NCBI GenBank assembly: GCA_023525915.1
Contig: CP026657.1
Span: 2,194,001 to 2,258,000, forward strand
From: Acetispira formosa (nom. nud.)
GTDB taxonomy: Bacteria; Desulfobacterota; Desulfarculia; Adiutricales; Adiutricaceae
Direction of reading: 5' to 3'
Length of the DNA: 64,000 nt
Shown here: positions 60,831 through 64,000 of the stretch, in pieces
Layout: every line of letters begins with the position of its first letter
Position numbering within the stretch: the stretch's first letter is position 1
Translations under genes and position numbers: made by a program
The notes under the pieces: generated by a model
What the model was told of the DNA's origin: nothing
What the model saw: the letters and a program-made list of their open reading frames with translations, nothing else
The model's database searches: none

Positions 60831-61745
60831 ATGCGAAAACTCCTGGGGACATGTCTGTTGATTGCGGCCATGCTGCTGCCTCTTACGGGCTGCGGCGGAT
60901 TTGATCTGTTCGGCAGTGAGATAGATTCGTATCAGCCGCCCTCACCGGAAGACCACACTCCGGCCGGCCTGGTGGCCAGGGGCCAATATTCGGCCGCCCT
61001 GGAGGCCTTGCAGCCTGGTTTAAGGCTGGGGGAGCCTGAGGCTGTTTTTTATGTCCTGACCATTCGCAAAAACGGACTGGACGGCCGGGCCGCCAACCCG
61101 GAAGAGCTGCGTCTGCTATGGGATGTGCTGATACTGAGGTCCGAGATGATGCGTCAGGGTCTGCGTGACAGTTCACTGTCGACAGCCACTAAAAACGCCT
61201 ATCGCACCGCCCTGGCCCAACTGGCCTATTTCGGGAGCGATCCGTCCATCTGGCCTCCCCAGCCCCCGGCTGACCAGACCGAACGGGACCGCGCGGCGGC
61301 CAATGCCGTTCGTTACCTGTCCACCGCCCTTTCCGACTTCACCCCGGCCATGAATTTTATGGCCTATCTCTACCTTGAGCCCTCCTATCAATCGCCCAGC
61401 CAAGCCTACGCCGCCTCCCTGACCGCGGCCGAGCGGGGCGACTTTTTGGCTATGGGCAACATGGCCTGGCTGCTTCGCGGCGGCGTTGGTGTTGAAAAAA
61501 ACGATCTCAGGGCCGCCCACTGGGCGCGGCAGGGCTGTCAGTCGTTGCCGCCTGTCTCCAGAAATCAGAATGAAATGGGTTATGTTTATGAAGCGGGACT
61601 AGGGGTGACGGCCGACCTGGCTGAAGCGGCCATCTGGTATGGGCGCAGTGCCGCCCAAGGTCATCAGGCTGGTGCGGCCAACGCATTGCGGCTAAAAAAA
61701 GAAACTGTGGAGCCCGCTGTTCTGGACGATGAAATTTTATTCTGA
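60831..61745 (+). CDS. Sel1-repeat lipoprotein
   Basis: This 304-residue protein has a lipoprotein signal with lipobox LTGC (Cys21). The first half is helical with no recognised family. The C-terminal half has about three Sel1/TPR-like repeats: AASLTAAERGDFLAMGNMAW, GVGVEKNDLRAAHWARQGC and GLGVTADLAEAAIWYGRSAA (about residues 190-280). These repeats mediate protein contacts. It lies 41 bases after the cyclase gene. The leader before the ATG (AAAGGGGAAAAGCCATAAT) matches a family B end, so a B remnant supplies the 5' region. Confidence 0.72.
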   Translation: MRKLLGTCLLIAAMLLPLTGCGGFDLFGSEIDSYQPPSPEDHTPAGLVARGQYSAALEALQPGLRLGEPEAVFYVLTIRKNGLDGRAANPEELRLLWDVLILRSEMMRQGLRDSSLSTATKNAYRTALAQLAYFGSDPSIWPPQPPADQTERDRAAANAVRYLSTALSDFTPAMNFMAYLYLEPSYQSPSQAYAASLTAAERGDFLAMGNMAWLLRGGVGVEKNDLRAAHWARQGCQSLPPVSRNQNEMGYVYEAGLGVTADLAEAAIWYGRSAAQGHQAGAANALRLKKETVEPAVLDDEILF

Positions 61746-62250
61746 CGACAATTCCACCCGGTGCGACGACAACTTAAATAAGAGCTTTCAGATTAATGAA
61801 TTCACTTATATTCACTATAGTTGCACATTATCTTTATCTTAATCATTCTAAAGATAACCGTAAGGTTTTAAACTAAAGATCCTTAACCCGGTAATCTTTT
61901 GTTGCTTATGAAAAATTAAAGGACTATAATGATTTTAATTCAGCAGTGACTATAATCATGCACTAATAAAATACAAAATAGTTGTATGTTAATACTAAAT
62001 TTCCTTTCATATTCAAACTTTACACAAAAAAGTAACAAAACAGATGTGAAACGCTGGAGCATGGGGCGAAAATAAAGCTTTTTGTCAGGTTTATCTCGTT
62101 GATTATTGGGCAGAATTTCGCTATATTATATTTGTGAAATCGTCTGATTATGACGATACATTAATTAAGTTTGAACCATTCTGAATTTCGATAAATATCT
62201 CCACGCCTATTTTGCCGTACTCGTATATGATAAACCGGGGAATCTCCGAT
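61746..62250. other. AT-rich non-coding region before the PilZ gene
   Basis: About 500 bases are clearly more AT-rich than the rest of the window and hold no gene or known repeat. TATATT-like elements occur near 62120. The contrast with the GC-rich surroundings suggests a regulatory region bound by a nucleoid protein, or DNA of foreign origin. No RNA gene was recognised. Confidence 0.4.
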
Positions 62251-63012
62251 ATGAGCATCCAAATGGAAAGAAAACAGACCAGACCCATAAATATAGACCG
62301 ACTGTTGAGAGTGCAGACGAAACTGGACATTATTTTTAATGCCGACCTGTTTCGCGACCAGGCTGACGTGCGCAGCACAATGGTTTTGGATCTTACCACT
62401 AAGATGGTTGTAGTCGCGCAGACCAGCCCGCCGATTTTAAAATCGATGATCAACAAGGATATTGAGGCCACCTTCGTCAATCACGATCTGGTGACGTCTG
62501 AATGCACCAGATGGGGGTGGGACAGCCAGATTCTTGGCATAAACAACGAGTATATTCTTGATGTTAACAACCCGGAGCTGCCTCCGGTGCAGGTCGTGTT
62601 CCTTGCTCTGCCCAGCAAGGGTGCTTTAAGGTCGACCAATGTGCGGCTGGATTATCGTCTGGTGGTTAAGGAAGTTGATAAAATTGTTGTTAAAACAAAT
62701 CCTTCCAGCCAGGAAGTCACGCTGGTTAATTTTTCGGCCGGTGGGGCGATGATTTCAATGCCGGGTGCGCCTCAGGTGCAGTCCGGGGTGAAGTTGCATG
62801 TCAACCTGACTTTTCCCTGGCCGGACAAGGATTCCAAGACCACTATCAGAAGCAAAGCAGAAGTGGTGAGGGTTGATTACAAAAGGGGTGATAAAGATAC
62901 CCGGCTGGGGCTTCAGTTCCAGGAGATGGATATGGATACCAACCGGACTTTCACTAAAATCATCAACCATTACATGCTGGCCGAACAGCGTCAAAGAAAT
63001 TTGCAACGGTAG
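62251..63012 (+). CDS. PilZ-domain c-di-GMP receptor (YcgR-like)
   Basis: This 253-residue protein has an N-terminal beta-rich YcgR-N-like domain (about residues 15-120) and a C-terminal PilZ domain with both ligand motifs, RLDYR (132-136, RxxxR) and NFSAGG (160-165, N-x-S-x-x-G). RLGLQFQEM near 218 closes the barrel. It should bind c-di-GMP, and YcgR-type proteins slow flagellar motors or control exopolysaccharide. ATG 62251 is preferred because GGGGA lies 9 bases upstream. Longer starts at 62212 and 62227 lack one. It ends at a perfect terminator. Confidence 0.82.
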   Translation: MSIQMERKQTRPINIDRLLRVQTKLDIIFNADLFRDQADVRSTMVLDLTTKMVVVAQTSPPILKSMINKDIEATFVNHDLVTSECTRWGWDSQILGINNEYILDVNNPELPPVQVVFLALPSKGALRSTNVRLDYRLVVKEVDKIVVKTNPSSQEVTLVNFSAGGAMISMPGAPQVQSGVKLHVNLTFPWPDKDSKTTIRSKAEVVRVDYKRGDKDTRLGLQFQEMDMDTNRTFTKIINHYMLAEQRQRNLQR

Positions 63013-63038
63013 TTATTTTCTGGTCAGATAAGGAAAAA

Positions 63039-63082
63039 GAATCCGGCCAGCCCTTTTCTTTGGGGCTGGCCGGATTCTTTTT
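63039..63082 (+). terminator. Terminator after the PilZ gene
   Basis: GAATCCGGCCAGCCC (63039-63053) pairs perfectly over 15 bp with GGGCTGGCCGGATTC (63063-63077), followed by TTTTT. Confidence 0.92.
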
Positions 63083-63098
63083 AGGAATATTAAGGAGA

Positions 63099-63920
63099 GC
63101 GGCCCGTAGGGCCGCGCGATTAAAGGACTTGGCCTAATAGGCCAACCAAAGGGTTCCACCCTCTGGACTCCGGCTGGGGGAGGGCCCACGCGGGCCCTAC
63201 CCCAGACCCCACCCGCGCCAGGGGGGCGGAGCCCCCTGGACCCCCAAGAGGTCAGGGTCAGATTCAACTTTCCCCTTCCCGCATCGCCGCAACTCGCTTC
63301 GGGTACGAAGCTCAGACAAGCGGCGACGCTTCATACAGCATAAGCTTCAACCGCTGTCGGCCACTTCACCTTGCGCTGTTACATTTTGCTATAGGCAGCT
63401 TCATTGAATGATTGCTGCTTTACGTATGTTCGGCTGATTACTTTTTCCCCTCCACTAGTTTTTCCAGTGCTGTAACGTTGAGACTTGGCCGTCTTTTTTC
63501 TAATGAGCAACTCATTGAAAAGCGATAGGCGGCAGAGAGACGGACTAACAGCACTGGAAAGGGCCTTTAAGGGGAAGCTGATTTAAACCGAACATACGTG
63601 AACTACCACTCAGCCAATGAAGCCGCCTATAGAAAGCTGTAGCAGCTCGACGTGAAGCTGCCTATAGCGCCAAAAGCCTCCAAAGTCTGAAGCGTCGCCG
63701 CTTGTCTGAGCTTCGTACCCGAAGCGAGTTGCGGCGATGCGGGAAGGGGAAAGTTGAATCTGACTCTGACATCTTGGGGTTCCAAGGGGCTTGCCCCTTG
63801 GCGCGGGTGGGGTCTGGGGTAGGGCCCGCGTGGGCCCTCCCCCAGCCGGAGTCCAGAGGGTGGAACCCTTTGGTTGGCCTATTAGGCCAAGTCCTTTAAT
63901 CGCGCGGCCCTCTGGGCCGC
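63099..63920 (-). repeat. Repeat family E, copy E-2 (822-bp near-palindrome)
   Basis: The same arms as E-1 are found, with stretches such as GCGCGATTAAAGGACTTGG and CTCGCTTCGGGTACGAAGC on one side and their complements on the other. The central core, with CCTATCGCTTTTC and CAGTGCTGTTAGTCCGTCTC on the minus strand, aligns with E-1 only in reverse complement, so the copy is inverted relative to E-1. Paired differences occur at arm ends (CCTAATAGG here against CCCGAAGGG in E-1, each on both arms). It separates the PilZ and RND genes. Confidence 0.85.
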
Positions 63921-63935
63921 AATCCATTTCTTAAA

Positions 63936-64000
63936 TCAGGTTTTAGGTTTCAAGAGCTTATAAATCGCCGGGACAATAAACAGGGTCACAAAAGTGGACG
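63936..64000 (-). CDS. RND efflux transporter, C-terminal end (partial)
   Basis: The minus-strand frame ends at TGA 63938-63936. It reads STFVTLFIVPAIYKLLKPKT immediately before it, the typical end of AcrB/MdtB-type RND permeases (VTLFIVPALY pattern after the last membrane helix). Only 20 complete codons are in the window. The remainder lies beyond base 64000. The repeat E-2 begins 15 bases after its stop codon. Confidence 0.78.
   Translation of the reverse strand, partial: STFVTLFIVPAIYKLLKPKT

Overview
The window looks like a chromosome segment of a Gram-negative, flagellated bacterium of fairly high GC. Diderm traits seen directly are a complete lipoprotein-processing pair (lgt, lnt), several lipobox proteins, a periplasmic DegP-type protease, the tail of an RND efflux pump and FliJ. 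The RNA polymerase and housekeeping proteins read as deltaproteobacterial (Desulfobacterota-like). That placement is by impression only, with no search run. Layout: 0-8 kb carries a fliJ fragment of a flagellar locus, a nucleosidase, an MBL hydrolase, htpX, a DegP-type protease and a Kef-type antiporter. 8-20 kb has an Rrf2 regulator with cysK, an exported protein of unknown function, leuA behind a leucine attenuator, a PP2A-like phosphatase, a flavodoxin-like protein, and sbcD with an sbcC gene broken or recoded at an A-AAA-AAG heptamer. 20-25.5 kb holds the lgt-lnt-MORN lipoprotein operon, a small membrane protein and tenA. 25.8-38.2 kb is the rplK-rplA-rplJ-rplL-rpoB-rpoC operon on the minus strand. 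38.2-41.6 kb has a divergent EamA/HxlR pair and a stack of nested mobile elements. 41.6-50 kb carries ppx/gppA, guaB, a degenerate EEP-fold protein, a DUF1287 protein and dnaE. 50-53 kb has two lipoproteins, a half-size EamA protein, tRNA-Asp and a DUF554 protein. 54-57.3 kb is a tightly overlapping minus-strand operon (solute-binding protein, HAD phosphatase, HhH protein, prmA). 57.6-63 kb carries purB and a c-di-GMP neighbourhood (V4R protein, GGDEF cyclase, Sel1 lipoprotein, PilZ protein). The most unusual aspect is the repeat content. At least five families of non-coding palindromic elements, here named A to E, fill most intergenic gaps. Family A has paired long hairpins around a fixed core whose stems differ between copies but stay complementary. 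Family B is about 172 bp with 16-bp terminal inverted repeats. Family C is 434 bp with terminal inverted repeats of about 38 bp and 9-bp target duplications. Family D is a 140-bp element sitting inside a family A loop. Family E is two 822-823 bp near-palindromes in opposite orientation. An IS110-family element has inserted exactly into the centre of one C copy. Because the other C copy at 10.7 kb preserves the empty site, the IS ends can be set to the base. The long non-coding end of the IS then yields a plausible complete bridge RNA, with target guides and donor guides that match the real target and the real element ends. I regard this as the strongest discovery in the window.
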